64,000 nt of DNA from Algoriphagus alkaliphilus (GTDB taxonomy: Bacteria; Bacteroidota; Bacteroidia; Cytophagales; Cyclobacteriaceae), in the NCBI RefSeq assembly GCF_900103735.1, contig NZ_FMXE01000015.1, forward strand, positions 1 to 64,000. The letters run 5' to 3'. Both the position numbers and the translations under genes were made by a program. The notes under the pieces were generated by a model that was not told the DNA's origin, made no database searches, and saw nothing but the letters and a program-made list of their open reading frames with translations. This document shows positions 1 to 7,063 of this stretch, one piece after another; position 1 is the stretch's first letter, and every line of letters begins with the position of its first letter.

Positions 1-274
1 GAACAGTCTTTACTTTACCACTGGAAGTTGTAATTCGGGGAAGCTTACATCTGAGGAAGGTCTTATACTGCATCGTGTCTAAGTGACGCCATTCCCGTGA
101 GGGTGCATGATCATAAACCCGGCAAAGCTCCCCTGTTTCAGCATCTTCCAACTCGTCCAAAACACACTCAATTTGGATATATATCTCTTCTTGTTTAAAA
201 TCAGTTTCTACCCATTCTACAAACCATCCATCTTCTAATTGAAGCAACTTGGTGAAAAGTCCCTCTGTAAACAT
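1..274 (-). CDS. ISL3-family transposase, N-terminal part (runs off window)
   Basis: An open frame of 91 codons starts at ATG 274 and is still open at base 1, so the gene is cut by the window edge. The encoded start (MFTEGLFTKLLQLEDG) is followed by a segment containing WRHLDTMQYKTFLRCKLPRI, the pattern typical of the N-terminal zinc-binding and DNA-binding part of ISL3-type transposases. The catalytic DDE part would lie outside the window. An overlapping frame from ATG 356 stops after about 50 codons and is not used. A separate C-terminal fragment of the same transposase type lies at 62385-62876, but the two pieces are not one gene. Family assignment is from remembered motifs; moderate to good confidence. 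Confidence 0.7.
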   Translation of the reverse strand, partial: MFTEGLFTKLLQLEDGWFVEWVETDFKQEEIYIQIECVLDELEDAETGELCRVYDHAPSREWRHLDTMQYKTFLRCKLPRITTSSGKVKTV

Positions 275-364
275 GTTTTTGACCAAAGGTAGGAATTCCA
301 TTAAATTCGTGGTAGACCATATTTTCAAAATCTACTCTATCAATTACAGATTCCATATTTTATG

Positions 365-484
365 TTAGTTATGATAAATACTTATTCCAATTCCTATAAA
401 TACCCCTACCAAGAAAGCACCAAGCACTATAAGATGTAAAGTCTTTCTTACTTCGACAGGGAACAAATCGTTGAAGAATTCCAT
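365..484 (-). CDS. Small single-span membrane peptide (39 aa), unknown
   Basis: A 39-residue open frame begins at ATG 484, 11 bp after the stop of the double-glycine peptide gene at 496-669, and ends with TAA at 365-367. It has a polar N-terminus (MEFFNDLFPVEVRK) and then one hydrophobic stretch of about 20 residues rich in Gly, Val and Ile, so the product is probably a single-pass membrane peptide. Small membrane proteins placed directly after bacteriocin-like genes are often immunity factors, and that is a possible role by position only. I recognise no family. Support comes from tight spacing and a sensible membrane segment. Confidence 0.45.
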   Translation of the reverse strand: MEFFNDLFPVEVRKTLHLIVLGAFLVGVFIGIGISIYHN

Positions 485-495
485 ATTTTATTAAT

Positions 496-669
496 TTAAT
501 CAACTGCTATCGCTACCGCTGTTCCAGCTGCAACTCCGGCCAGAAAGAAAGTTCCTGCGGCTGCCGCAACTTGAGGAGCGGTATACAATACCCCCCAAAT
601 CAAAAGAGGAACAAAACCTCCATCAATCTCCTGCATCTCCACGACGCTTAGTTCTTTTAACTTTTTCAT
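496..669 (-). CDS. Double-glycine leader peptide 1 (bacteriocin-like, 57 aa)
   Basis: A 57-residue frame starts at ATG 669 and stops at 496. Residues 1-18 form a leader ending in Gly17-Gly18 (KELSVVEMQEIDGG) with Leu at -12, Ser at -11, Glu at -8, Met at -7 and Ile at -4. This is the classical pattern cut by C39 peptidase transporters, and such a transporter lies at 3728-5878. The predicted mature part of 39 residues is strongly hydrophobic and rich in Ala and Gly, as in two-peptide bacteriocins or small membrane-active peptides. The leader is clearly related to that of the peptide at 3005-3181, and both genes follow the same 158-bp repeat. Activity and target are unknown. The gene is too short for most gene callers. 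Confidence 0.7.
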   Translation of the reverse strand: MKKLKELSVVEMQEIDGGFVPLLIWGVLYTAPQVAAAAGTFFLAGVAAGTAVAIAVD

Positions 670-690
670 CTGTTTGTTTTGTTTTCATTT

Positions 691-848
691 TCCCGACCTT
701 TTCCGGGCGTCGGAATTCCCAATCACAGCACCTCTAAGATCGGTAGCTAGCATTGATCTCGAGGACTGATCATGATACTAACTTAAGTTCGCTCCGTCTA
801 AAATAATGGACGCTGGGAAAAAATTTAAAATTTTTCCGCCATTTATTT
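691..848. repeat. 158-bp repeat, copy 1, upstream of peptide gene 1
   Basis: This stretch matches 3203-3360 in the same orientation. Bases 739-827 are identical to 3251-3339 over 89 bp. The rest differs at a handful of positions. It covers the last codons of an HTH regulator remnant, its stop codon, the intergenic space and a small hairpin (692-713; GTCGG paired with CCGAC) just ahead of the peptide gene. The perfect block lies mostly between genes, so it may carry the promoter or operator of the peptide genes, or it may simply be the youngest part of a duplication. Confidence 0.85.
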
Positions 849-897
849 TTGCCTCTTCCTCTTGATGAAGGACACTAAAGAAAAATTCAAGATTGAT
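778..897 (-). pseudogene. Remnant of HTH regulator with double-glycine tail
   Basis: Read on the minus strand from 897 to the TAG at 778-780, this frame encodes 39 residues aligning with the C-terminus of the HTH protein at 3290-3616. INLEF, a GG motif (EEEAKINGG) and the tail KILNFFPASIILDGANLS differ from the intact copy at only one residue after the GG. An in-frame TGA lies just before it at 898-900 and no HTH domain is found upstream, where an unrelated small gene begins at 913. The first two thirds of the gene are therefore missing. What survives is the double-glycine motif plus the C-terminal tail and the downstream intergenic repeat. Confidence 0.65.
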
Positions 898-912
898 TCA
901 CCCTATGGGCAT

Positions 913-1083
913 TCAGCCAGACTCGAAACAAAATACTACCTGAAGCGAATTGCAAATTCGCAGGGAGGCCAGAAACTTTCCGAATCGCTCTCCCAATTCA
1001 AAAACCAGTATAAAGACCAGTAAATTGACCCCGATACTCAGGACAATCAGGAGAGAGAGCAACCTTTCGTTTTTTGGATTCAT
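913..1083 (-). CDS. Small membrane protein (56 aa), unknown
   Basis: The minus-strand frame starts at ATG 1083 and ends at TGA 913-915. The N-terminus MNPKNERLL is charged and is followed by about 22 hydrophobic residues, then ELGERFGKFLASL. This gives a single N-terminal membrane anchor with a short amphipathic tail. It follows the 61-residue gene at 1126-1311 by 42 bp on the same strand, so the two may be co-transcribed. I do not recognise the family. A plus-strand frame of 52 codons (865-1023) overlaps it and is judged less likely because it lacks such features and opposes the local transcription. Confidence 0.4.
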   Translation of the reverse strand: MNPKNERLLSLLIVLSIGVNLLVFILVFELGERFGKFLASLRICNSLQVVFCFESG

Positions 1084-1125
1084 AGATTATGGAGTTGACT
1101 TATCCTTTTTTCTTGACTTGGCAAT

Positions 1126-1311
1126 TTACGAACTCAAAAAAACGAACGAAAAAAACAGATATACCAGCCCTGCTATCCATTTATTGGTTTGCCAAATGCT
1201 GAATAGCCTAATCTCATCCCCAGTGGATGTGAAAAAGAACACATAAAAAGCATTCAGTCCGTAAAGCATACCGAAGGTCAGGTAAAAAACACGAGTGATT
1301 TTGTTCAACAT
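1126..1311 (-). CDS. Small two-span membrane protein (61 aa), unknown
   Basis: The product has 61 residues and two hydrophobic segments (about residues 7-28 and 45-60), separated by a short polar loop containing TSTGDEIRLFSIWQTNKW. It is a plausible small integral membrane protein. It lies 60 bp after the CPBP protease gene at 1372-2019 on the same strand and is followed by another small membrane protein gene. No function can be assigned from the sequence. The overlapping plus-strand frame at 950-1246 has no protein-like features and is treated as its shadow. Confidence 0.45.
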   Translation of the reverse strand: MLNKITRVFYLTFGMLYGLNAFYVFFFTSTGDEIRLFSIWQTNKWIAGLVYLFFSFVFLSS

Positions 1312-1371
1312 AGTTCAGTCAGCAACAACTGGAATTACTTGGTTTAATTTAATCAAATTGAGACTTACCAA

Positions 1372-2019
1372 TCAGCCTTCATAGAAATAAACCGCCGGAA
1401 TGATCAGCACCGCATTATACACCCCATGAAAGATCATGGACCATTTCATCCCATGATTCAGTCGGATATAGCTCAGCACCAATCCTATCATAAACTGTGC
1501 ACCGACCATGAACGGAACCCAATAAAAGTATTGACCATAATCAAAATCTTTAAAGTTTCCTATATGAACCAAGGCAAATAAGGCAGAGGAAATCCAGATG
1601 ACATACTTCAGGCTAGGTGGATTTCCTTTACTCACACTATACATCAAATAAAACAAGTACGCCCAAAGCAAAGCCACCGGCCACCATACCTCACTCAGCA
1701 TAAGAACCGAAAGCCCAATTCCCCACCAAATGGAAGATTTCTTCAAGTCAAGATGAAGCCGGAATATAGGTTCCTCCAATAGTGGAGCTAGGAAAATAAC
1801 TACAATGGCTACCACCCATTTGTTGTCTTTAAGCAATTCCTCCAGTTTATGGTCAAACTGATCCATACCTGCTGCTTCTAAAATAAAAGCGTAAGGGATG
1901 ATGATTGCCAAGGTCAAAACCATTAAGATCAAAAAGGTTTTTGGCTTGATGGGGGTATAAGTTTCCGGAATGTTGGGAGACTTGAGGAAGGAAAGGAGCT
2001 CGGCTAAGGTGGTTTTCAT
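1372..2019 (-). CDS. CPBP-family intramembrane metalloprotease (Abi/CAAX type)
   Basis: This 215-residue polytopic membrane protein shows the three short motifs of the CPBP (Rce1/Abi) family: EEPIFR (EExxxR), FALVHI (FxxxH) and FHGVYN (HxxxN). In Rce1-like enzymes the Glu and His residues form the intramembrane active site. In bacteria these proteins are often found in bacteriocin clusters, where they process peptides or give self-immunity. Here it is the second of two CPBP genes that follow the double-glycine peptide genes, which supports such a role by inference. It could also be an unrelated housekeeping family member. The first motif is fairly standard; the membrane segments cover most of the protein. 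Confidence 0.8.
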   Translation of the reverse strand: MKTTLAELLSFLKSPNIPETYTPIKPKTFLILMVLTLAIIIPYAFILEAAGMDQFDHKLEELLKDNKWVVAIVVIFLAPLLEEPIFRLHLDLKKSSIWWGIGLSVLMLSEVWWPVALLWAYLFYLMYSVSKGNPPSLKYVIWISSALFALVHIGNFKDFDYGQYFYWVPFMVGAQFMIGLVLSYIRLNHGMKWSMIFHGVYNAVLIIPAVYFYEG

Positions 2020-2063
2020 AAACTTGTGGGATTACAAAATCATAGTTATCAATTACCTTTGAT

Positions 2064-2789
2064 TTAAGGTAGGTTTTTAATATTTAAAAATTGGGGATTT
2101 GATTTTTTCCAAGGATAAATAACAAGTGCAATCAATATAATTAACCGCATTGCCAATCCTGCCACACTACCTTCTGGACCATGAGGCTCGCCATTCCAAA
2201 GAATGCTTTCTGTAAATTGAAGTTCTAAAAGGCCGGAAGAGGAATTACCAGAAACTGAAAATCCGAAAATCGAACCTTGTATAAAATTCCATGCAAAATG
2301 AATTGCCACTGGAACCCAAAAATTTTGAAACTTAAGATAGGAATATCCATATATTAAACCTCCTAAGAAATAACTGACTATGAGGATTGTGTTAGGTGGA
2401 AAATGAACTGCTGAAAAAATTGCAGAAGTTAATATTAGTAATAAAATACGATTTTTAATGATATCCAATAACCCAATAAATAAAAATAGTCTAAAAAAGA
2501 CTTCTTCAAAAAAGGCAGTGTGTAAATTACTTAAAACATCTTGAAACAAACGGAGAAAATTGTTTGTAAAATTATATTGCAAAAAATCAAATTTTAGATT
2601 TAGAAAAAATAGAGAATTAAATAACAAAATTGATAAAAAAAAATAAAAAAATGATGCAATCATGTGACTTAAGTCAAATCCTAATCCTCCAACTGTCTTA
2701 AAATTGATTCTATTCAAATAGGAAAAAAATATTCCCCTAATGATAAGCAAGAATCCAAAAAGAACGAATAGTATTTCAAGTACCCCCAT
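2064..2789 (-). CDS. CPBP-family intramembrane metalloprotease, second copy
   Basis: A 241-residue, very hydrophobic protein with CPBP motifs: EEVFFR (EExxxR), FSAVHF (FxxxH) and HFAWN (HxxxN), set in predicted membrane helices. It starts 47 bp after the peptide gene at 2836-3033 and precedes the other CPBP gene by 44 bp, so the three probably form one transcript. The DNA here is visibly more AT-rich than the neighbouring CPBP gene, so the two are not a recent tandem duplicate. The likely role is immunity to, or maturation of, the exported peptides. That role is inferred from position and from what is known of Abi proteins in bacteriocin loci. Confidence 0.8.
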   Translation of the reverse strand: MGVLEILFVLFGFLLIIRGIFFSYLNRINFKTVGGLGFDLSHMIASFFYFFLSILLFNSLFFLNLKFDFLQYNFTNNFLRLFQDVLSNLHTAFFEEVFFRLFLFIGLLDIIKNRILLLILTSAIFSAVHFPPNTILIVSYFLGGLIYGYSYLKFQNFWVPVAIHFAWNFIQGSIFGFSVSGNSSSGLLELQFTESILWNGEPHGPEGSVAGLAMRLIILIALVIYPWKKSNPQFLNIKNLP

Positions 2790-2835
2790 TATTGAAAAAG
2801 CAAGCCAAAAATGTTTGGCTTGCTTTACTTTAAAA

Positions 2836-3033
2836 TTATTTAGTGTTCATTCCAGCATAATAACCATATGAAGCATGAGGCTGACCTGCTTCAATACCTG
2901 CCCAAAAAGATCCAAGATATCTGAAAACTGCTTGAGTAATATTATCTCCTCCTGAAACAGATTTACATTCTTCTGCTGATAATTCAACTAAGGAATTTGG
3001 CGATTTACTTTTTAAATGATTCATAGCCTTCAT
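2836..3033 (-). CDS. Double-glycine leader peptide 2 (65 aa)
   Basis: The peptide has 65 residues. Residues 15-29 (LVELSAEECKSVSGG) give Leu at -12, Ser at -11, Glu at -8, Cys at -7, Val at -4 and GG at 28-29, a good match to the C39-cleaved leader consensus. The predicted mature part of 36 residues is rich in aromatic residues and Gly and ends in YGYYAGMNTK. Translation could also start at Met4. The gene overlaps the 3' end of the preceding peptide gene (3005-3181) by 29 bp in another frame, which suggests coupled translation. The mature sequence is unlike peptides 1 and 3. Confidence 0.7.
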   Translation of the reverse strand: MKAMNHLKSKSPNSLVELSAEECKSVSGGDNITQAVFRYLGSFWAGIEAGQPHASYGYYAGMNTK

Positions 3034-3181
3034 TAAATGCTTTTACATTATTTTCCCAATCATTAACCACTTCATAGAGAAAGTTTGTGGCCAAACCAAC
3101 TGCAATAGCACCCCAGACCCAGACCAATCCCCCATCAACCTCCTGCATCTCCTCAAAACTCAACTCTTTAAATCTATCCAT
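3005..3181 (-). CDS. Double-glycine leader peptide 3 (58 aa)
   Basis: A 58-residue frame starts at ATG 3181 and stops at TAA 3005-3007. The leader (FKELSFEEMQEVDGG, GG at 17-18) has Leu -12, Ser -11, Glu -8, Met -7 and Val -4, and is plainly homologous to the leader of peptide 1. The predicted mature part of 40 residues starts hydrophobic (LVWVWGAIAVGL) and ends polar (NEGYESFKK), so it differs from peptide 1 after the GG. It lies 108 bp after the HTH gene stop, directly behind the 158-bp repeat and its hairpin. Short length hides it from most gene calls. Export by the C39 transporter nearby is expected. Confidence 0.7.
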   Translation of the reverse strand: MDRFKELSFEEMQEVDGGLVWVWGAIAVGLATNFLYEVVNDWENNVKAFNEGYESFKK

Positions 3182-3202
3182 TTTTTTTAAGAATTTAATT
3201 TT

Positions 3203-3360
3203 CCCCGACCTTTTCCGGGCGTCGGGATTCCCAATCTCAGCACATCTTCAATCGGTAGCTAGCATTGATCTCGAGGACTGATCATGATACTAACTTAAGT
3301 TCGCTCCGTCTAAAATAATGGACGCTGGGAAAAAATTTATGATTTTTCCGCCATTTATTA
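3203..3360. repeat. 158-bp repeat, copy 2, upstream of peptide gene 3
   Basis: This is the second copy of the repeat at 691-848, in the same orientation and 2512 bp away. It spans the last codons of the intact HTH gene, its TAG stop (3290-3292) and the leader region of peptide gene 3. A hairpin with a perfect 6-bp stem (CCCGAC 3204-3209 with GTCGGG 3221-3226) lies 22 bp upstream of the peptide start on the minus strand. The hairpin is also present in copy 1 with a 5-bp stem. Confidence 0.85.
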
Positions 3361-3616
3361 CATTTTCTTCGTCCTGCCGCAAGATGCGAAAAGAGAATTC
3401 CAAGTTTATTCCTCTACAGGCTTCATATTCAAAGGAATTGATCCGTTTATTGAACTTAATAAAGACATTTCTATCCCGAAGTTCTTCCAGGATTAGGTAA
3501 AGCTTGGCTCTACTTACAGCCAGTCGCTCGGCAAGCTCTTCTGGACTCCCTGTTCGCTTTTCTCTTACTAGCTTATTCAATAGCTGTAATCGCTCGATCT
3601 GCTTAATAAATTCCAT
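3290..3616 (-). CDS. HTH regulator ending in a double-glycine motif and 18-aa tail
   Basis: Residues about 5-65 form a winged-helix/HTH_11-type domain (EELAERLAVSRAKLYLILEE is the recognition region), as in DeoR-like regulators. Residues 79-90 (LRQDEENVINGG) match a double-glycine leader: Leu -12, Glu -8, Ile -4, Gly -2, Gly -1. An 18-residue tail, KIINFFPASIILDGANLS, follows and ends the protein. The same tail is kept in the broken copy at 778-897. The gene sits between the C39 transporter gene and the peptide genes on the same strand. The HTH role in local regulation is inference. The idea that the tail is cut and exported as a signal is a hypothesis. The DNA-binding domain call itself is fairly safe. 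Confidence 0.75.
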   Translation of the reverse strand: MEFIKQIERLQLLNKLVREKRTGSPEELAERLAVSRAKLYLILEELRDRNVFIKFNKRINSFEYEACRGINLEFSFRILRQDEENVINGGKIINFFPASIILDGANLS

Positions 3617-3727
3617 GGCTCCTTACCTTTAAAGTTTATAATTAATCTTTTCCTTTTCTATCCTAGCTCTACATCTTACTTTTCTTGATTCTTAATACCA
3701 GCTACTTGATACTTCGACTTGCTATTT

Positions 3728-5878
3728 TCAAAGCATCACCAGTTGCTTGCGGATCATCTGATAATACTTCCCCTCCTTAGCAATCAGCTCCGCATGGGTA
3801 CCTTCTTCGACAAGTTTGCCTTTGTCCAGCACATACAGCCTATCAAACTCCTGAACGGCTGCCAATCGGTGTGTGATGAAAATGATTGTCTTTCCTTCAG
3901 TAGCCAGCATTCGGATGGACTGCTGTACAAACTGCTCCGAGTCGGGATCGAGGGAAGCCGTAGCCTCATCCAAAATCAGGATCTCCGGATCACGATAAAG
4001 GGCCCTCGCTATAGCTATTCGTTGCTTTTGCCCACCAGACAGCGAGGCTCCATTTTCTCCCAAATAAGTCCCGAAGCCATTGGGCAGGCTCTCGACAAAA
4101 TCTATCATCCCCAGTCGGTGACAGATCTGTACTACCCGCTGCATATCGGGTTGATAGTCTCCCAAGGCGATATTTTCCAGTACGTTTCCGGCAAAGAGGT
4201 CAATCCGCTGCGGGACTACGGATACCAATCGTCTCAGGGAGCTGTTATCCACGAATTTGATATCATGGTCTCCGATGTAGATGTTGCCGGATTGGAGGGG
4301 ATAAAGGTTCTGAAGCAGGGAAACCAAGGTGCTTTTACCGGAACCGCTTTCCCCGATGACTCCTGAGATTTTACCTTTGGGGAAAACCAAGGAAAGATTT
4401 TCGAACACATTGGCCCGGGAACCATAGCGAAAAGAAACGTTCCGAAAGGTAATGTCACCTACATCTGTTTTCTTAATCGGGAAGGTTTCCTCAGACTTTT
4501 CCACCTCCAAGTCCATGATTTCAAAGAGTCGGTCCGCGGCAATCAAGGCGTTTTGAATGGTCTTATTCATCCCGATCAGACTGGAAACCGGCCCGGTCAG
4601 GTAGCCGGTCAAGGCGTAAAATGACATCAATTCCCCTGGGGTAATCTCATTTTGCAATACATAGCCTGCACCTACCCAAAGTAGGATAATTGTAAACAGC
4701 CTAGATACCGCCTCGGAGGAGGTTCCAGAGAAAATACTGTTCAGCCCTGAGCGATAGACGGTTCGAAGCAAGGCGATAAACCGCATCTCGGTCTTGATAT
4801 TGGCATGGTCTTCTGCCCCAAAGCGCTTGATGGTACCGGCCGAGGTGATGGATTCGACGAGTTGGGATTCAAGTTCGGCAGACTCTTCCATCAGCCTACG
4901 TTCGGCTTTTTTATTCAGACGATTGGATATCCAGTAGATGATCGAATAGAATGGGATCAACAGCAGCATGACCAAGGCGAGCTTCCAGTAGAAGGTAAAC
5001 ATCAGCGCAAAGGAAAAAATGATGATAAACACATTGACCAAAAAGCTGATGGACACTTCATTGATAAAAGCGCGGATTTTCACCGCATCATTGATCCGGG
5101 AGATAATTTCCCCCACCCGCATCGTATCAAAAAACCGCTGAGGCAAGGACAGCAGGTGCTTATAGTAGCCCAAAATCAATCGAGCATCAATCCGTTGACC
5201 CACCTTGATGATGAAGAGCGTCTTGAAAGTTCCGATCACTCGCTGAAAAACCAAGAGCACTATCATCGCTACCGAAAGCAGGTTGAGCAAATTAGTGTTT
5301 CTACCTATAAATACATGATCAATAATCTTCTGCACATAGATCGAGGTAGAGAGTCCCAAAACAGTGTAGATCACTGCCCCAAGTAGGGATTGGATCATGA
5401 CTCCACGGTGTGGACGAACCAAAAACCAGAACCTTGTCCAGGTGCCCACTTTTTGGCTTAACGCCTGAAACTCCTCATTGGGCATCAGCAGCACCAAAAC
5501 CCCCGTCCACATTTCCTTGAAGGCATCAGGAGTCACCTTGTGGATCTGTCCATCACCCGGATCCATGTATTCCACCTGCTTGTCGGTGACTTTGTACAAG
5601 ACGACATAGTGATGCAGGACTTTTTTCACAATGACATGGGCGATGACGGGCATGGGGACATCCATCAAGGCATCGAATTCCCCGCGGACCCCTTTGGCCG
5701 AAAAGCCCATTTTGGTAGCTGCCTCGATCAATCCCAGGACATTGGTTCCTTTTTGATCCGTGGATGCCATCTGTCGGATCTTTGCCACGGGCAATTCCAG
5801 TTTGTAAAAAGCGGCTACGGAAGCAAGGCATGCTGCCCCACAGTCGGTAATATCTCGTTGTTTGGTTTTGATGCTCAT
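3728..5878 (-). CDS. Peptidase C39-containing ABC transporter (bacteriocin exporter)
   Basis: This 716-residue protein combines three parts. An N-terminal C39 cysteine peptidase (residues 1-140) has Gln7, Cys13 in TDCGAACL, His90 in HHYVVLY and Asp106 in MDPGDG. A six-helix transmembrane region spans about 155-440. A C-terminal nucleotide-binding domain carries Walker A (GESGSGKST), the signature LSGGQKQR and Walker B (ILILDEATASLD). Such transporters remove double-glycine leaders and export the mature peptide using ATP. All catalytic residues are visible, so it should be active. The HlyD gene lies 12 bp upstream, and three double-glycine peptides lie downstream on the same strand, which are the obvious substrates. 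Confidence 0.95.
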   Translation of the reverse strand: MSIKTKQRDITDCGAACLASVAAFYKLELPVAKIRQMASTDQKGTNVLGLIEAATKMGFSAKGVRGEFDALMDVPMPVIAHVIVKKVLHHYVVLYKVTDKQVEYMDPGDGQIHKVTPDAFKEMWTGVLVLLMPNEEFQALSQKVGTWTRFWFLVRPHRGVMIQSLLGAVIYTVLGLSTSIYVQKIIDHVFIGRNTNLLNLLSVAMIVLLVFQRVIGTFKTLFIIKVGQRIDARLILGYYKHLLSLPQRFFDTMRVGEIISRINDAVKIRAFINEVSISFLVNVFIIIFSFALMFTFYWKLALVMLLLIPFYSIIYWISNRLNKKAERRLMEESAELESQLVESITSAGTIKRFGAEDHANIKTEMRFIALLRTVYRSGLNSIFSGTSSEAVSRLFTIILLWVGAGYVLQNEITPGELMSFYALTGYLTGPVSSLIGMNKTIQNALIAADRLFEIMDLEVEKSEETFPIKKTDVGDITFRNVSFRYGSRANVFENLSLVFPKGKISGVIGESGSGKSTLVSLLQNLYPLQSGNIYIGDHDIKFVDNSSLRRLVSVVPQRIDLFAGNVLENIALGDYQPDMQRVVQICHRLGMIDFVESLPNGFGTYLGENGASLSGGQKQRIAIARALYRDPEILILDEATASLDPDSEQFVQQSIRMLATEGKTIIFITHRLAAVQEFDRLYVLDKGKLVEEGTHAELIAKEGKYYQMIRKQLVML

Positions 5879-5890
5879 GGGTCAAAAAAA

Positions 5891-7063
5891 TTAAGCCGAT
5901 TTAGCCATCGATGGATTTAGCCAGTTATCTACTTTATCATATAGTAGCTGGAAAAGTGATCGCCTCGCTACGACAAAGCGGGCATTGAAGGTCATCCCTT
6001 TACGGATCTCTCCACTTTGTCCACTGGGCAGCTTTAGTGTCAAAGAATCCAATTTGCAGGTCACCAAAAAGCCTGCTTCCTTTTCCGAAATCAGGGCAAG
6101 GTCATTGGCTATTTCGACCACTTTGCCCGTAGCGACTCCCCACTGATTGTAATTGTAAGCATCCACTTGGAATTTGACCTCCTGACCAATTTTCAAAAAA
6201 GCAATATCGGCGGGAGAGATGTAAGTCACCGCCATAAGTTCGGAATCAGGTGAAATCTCTGCCAACTTTTGATTGTGATAGACAAAATCACCGGCATTCA
6301 AATTCTGGACATTCATCAGCGTCCCTGAAGTACCGGCAATGACCTTAAACTGATCCATTTGTTCCTGAGAAACTTCGAGTTGACTGATGATGCGATCTCG
6401 TTCAGTGCTATGGTTGACGAGTTCCTGCCCCCATTGATTGAGGCGTTGCTTTTTGAGTAGTTCCAGCTGCGTACTTGCCTGCTGATATTGGACCTGAACT
6501 TCATCAAATTCTGCAAAAGCGATCGATTTGCTCTCGAAGAGGATCTTTGCCCGTTGAAAGTCCCGATCCAATTTCTTTACCAAGGTTTCTTGATTGAGAA
6601 GTTGGGACTGATATTCATACAAGGAAGCTTGATAGAGATTGGATTTCAATCTTGGGTTATAGCCTTCCTCATGAGATGGATGGTTGATCAACAAATTCAA
6701 ATCCTGAATAAAATCCTGAAGTAAGTCTAGCCGCTCTTTCAAGGCTTTCATTTCCAGATTGAGCTGCTCTCCTCTGATGACAGCAAGGACTTCTCCCTGC
6801 TTCACCTCCTGATTTTCGGAAAGGTTCCATGACTCCAATCTTCCTCCCGTGGGGATTTGGATAGGGTTTCTTTGGATACTTGACTGAAAGGTTCCTCTGG
6901 TTTGAACGGCTACATCCACTACAATCAAAGGAAGAGAAGCTAGTGCCAAGAGAATAAGTCCAAGTGCGATCAGATAAATCACTTTGGATCGGATTCGGAT
7001 CTGTGAATCGTATACCTCGACGGAGTTATTTAAAATGGCGGAAGGGAATATTTTAGTCTCCAT
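5891..7063 (-). CDS. HlyD-family periplasmic adaptor of the peptide exporter
   Basis: A 390-residue membrane fusion protein. Residues about 28-52 form one N-terminal membrane anchor. A lipoyl-like half motif follows (IPTGGRLESWNLSENQEV, then GEVLAVI), then a long coiled-coil hairpin (about 95-245), the second lipoyl half and a beta-barrel region near the C-terminus. These adaptors link an inner-membrane ABC exporter to an outer-membrane TolC-like channel. It is 12 bp upstream of the C39 transporter gene, clearly in the same operon. No TolC-like gene is present in the window, so the channel must be encoded elsewhere. Confidence 0.92.
   Translation of the reverse strand: METKIFPSAILNNSVEVYDSQIRIRSKVIYLIALGLILLALASLPLIVVDVAVQTRGTFQSSIQRNPIQIPTGGRLESWNLSENQEVKQGEVLAVIRGEQLNLEMKALKERLDLLQDFIQDLNLLINHPSHEEGYNPRLKSNLYQASLYEYQSQLLNQETLVKKLDRDFQRAKILFESKSIAFAEFDEVQVQYQQASTQLELLKKQRLNQWGQELVNHSTERDRIISQLEVSQEQMDQFKVIAGTSGTLMNVQNLNAGDFVYHNQKLAEISPDSELMAVTYISPADIAFLKIGQEVKFQVDAYNYNQWGVATGKVVEIANDLALISEKEAGFLVTCKLDSLTLKLPSGQSGEIRKGMTFNARFVVARRSLFQLLYDKVDNWLNPSMAKSA

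Noticed and set aside
865..1023. Plus-strand 52-codon frame MKDTKEKFKIDS... opposite the HTH remnant
   Set aside because: It opposes all local transcription, overlaps a better minus-strand frame (913-1083) and the recognisable HTH remnant, and has no known motif.
950..1246. Plus-strand 98-codon frame
   Set aside because: Low-complexity basic sequence lying antisense to two small membrane-protein frames on the minus strand.
3719..4366. Plus-strand 215-codon frame inside the ABC transporter gene
   Set aside because: It is antisense to the nucleotide-binding domain, whose motifs are complete on the minus strand.
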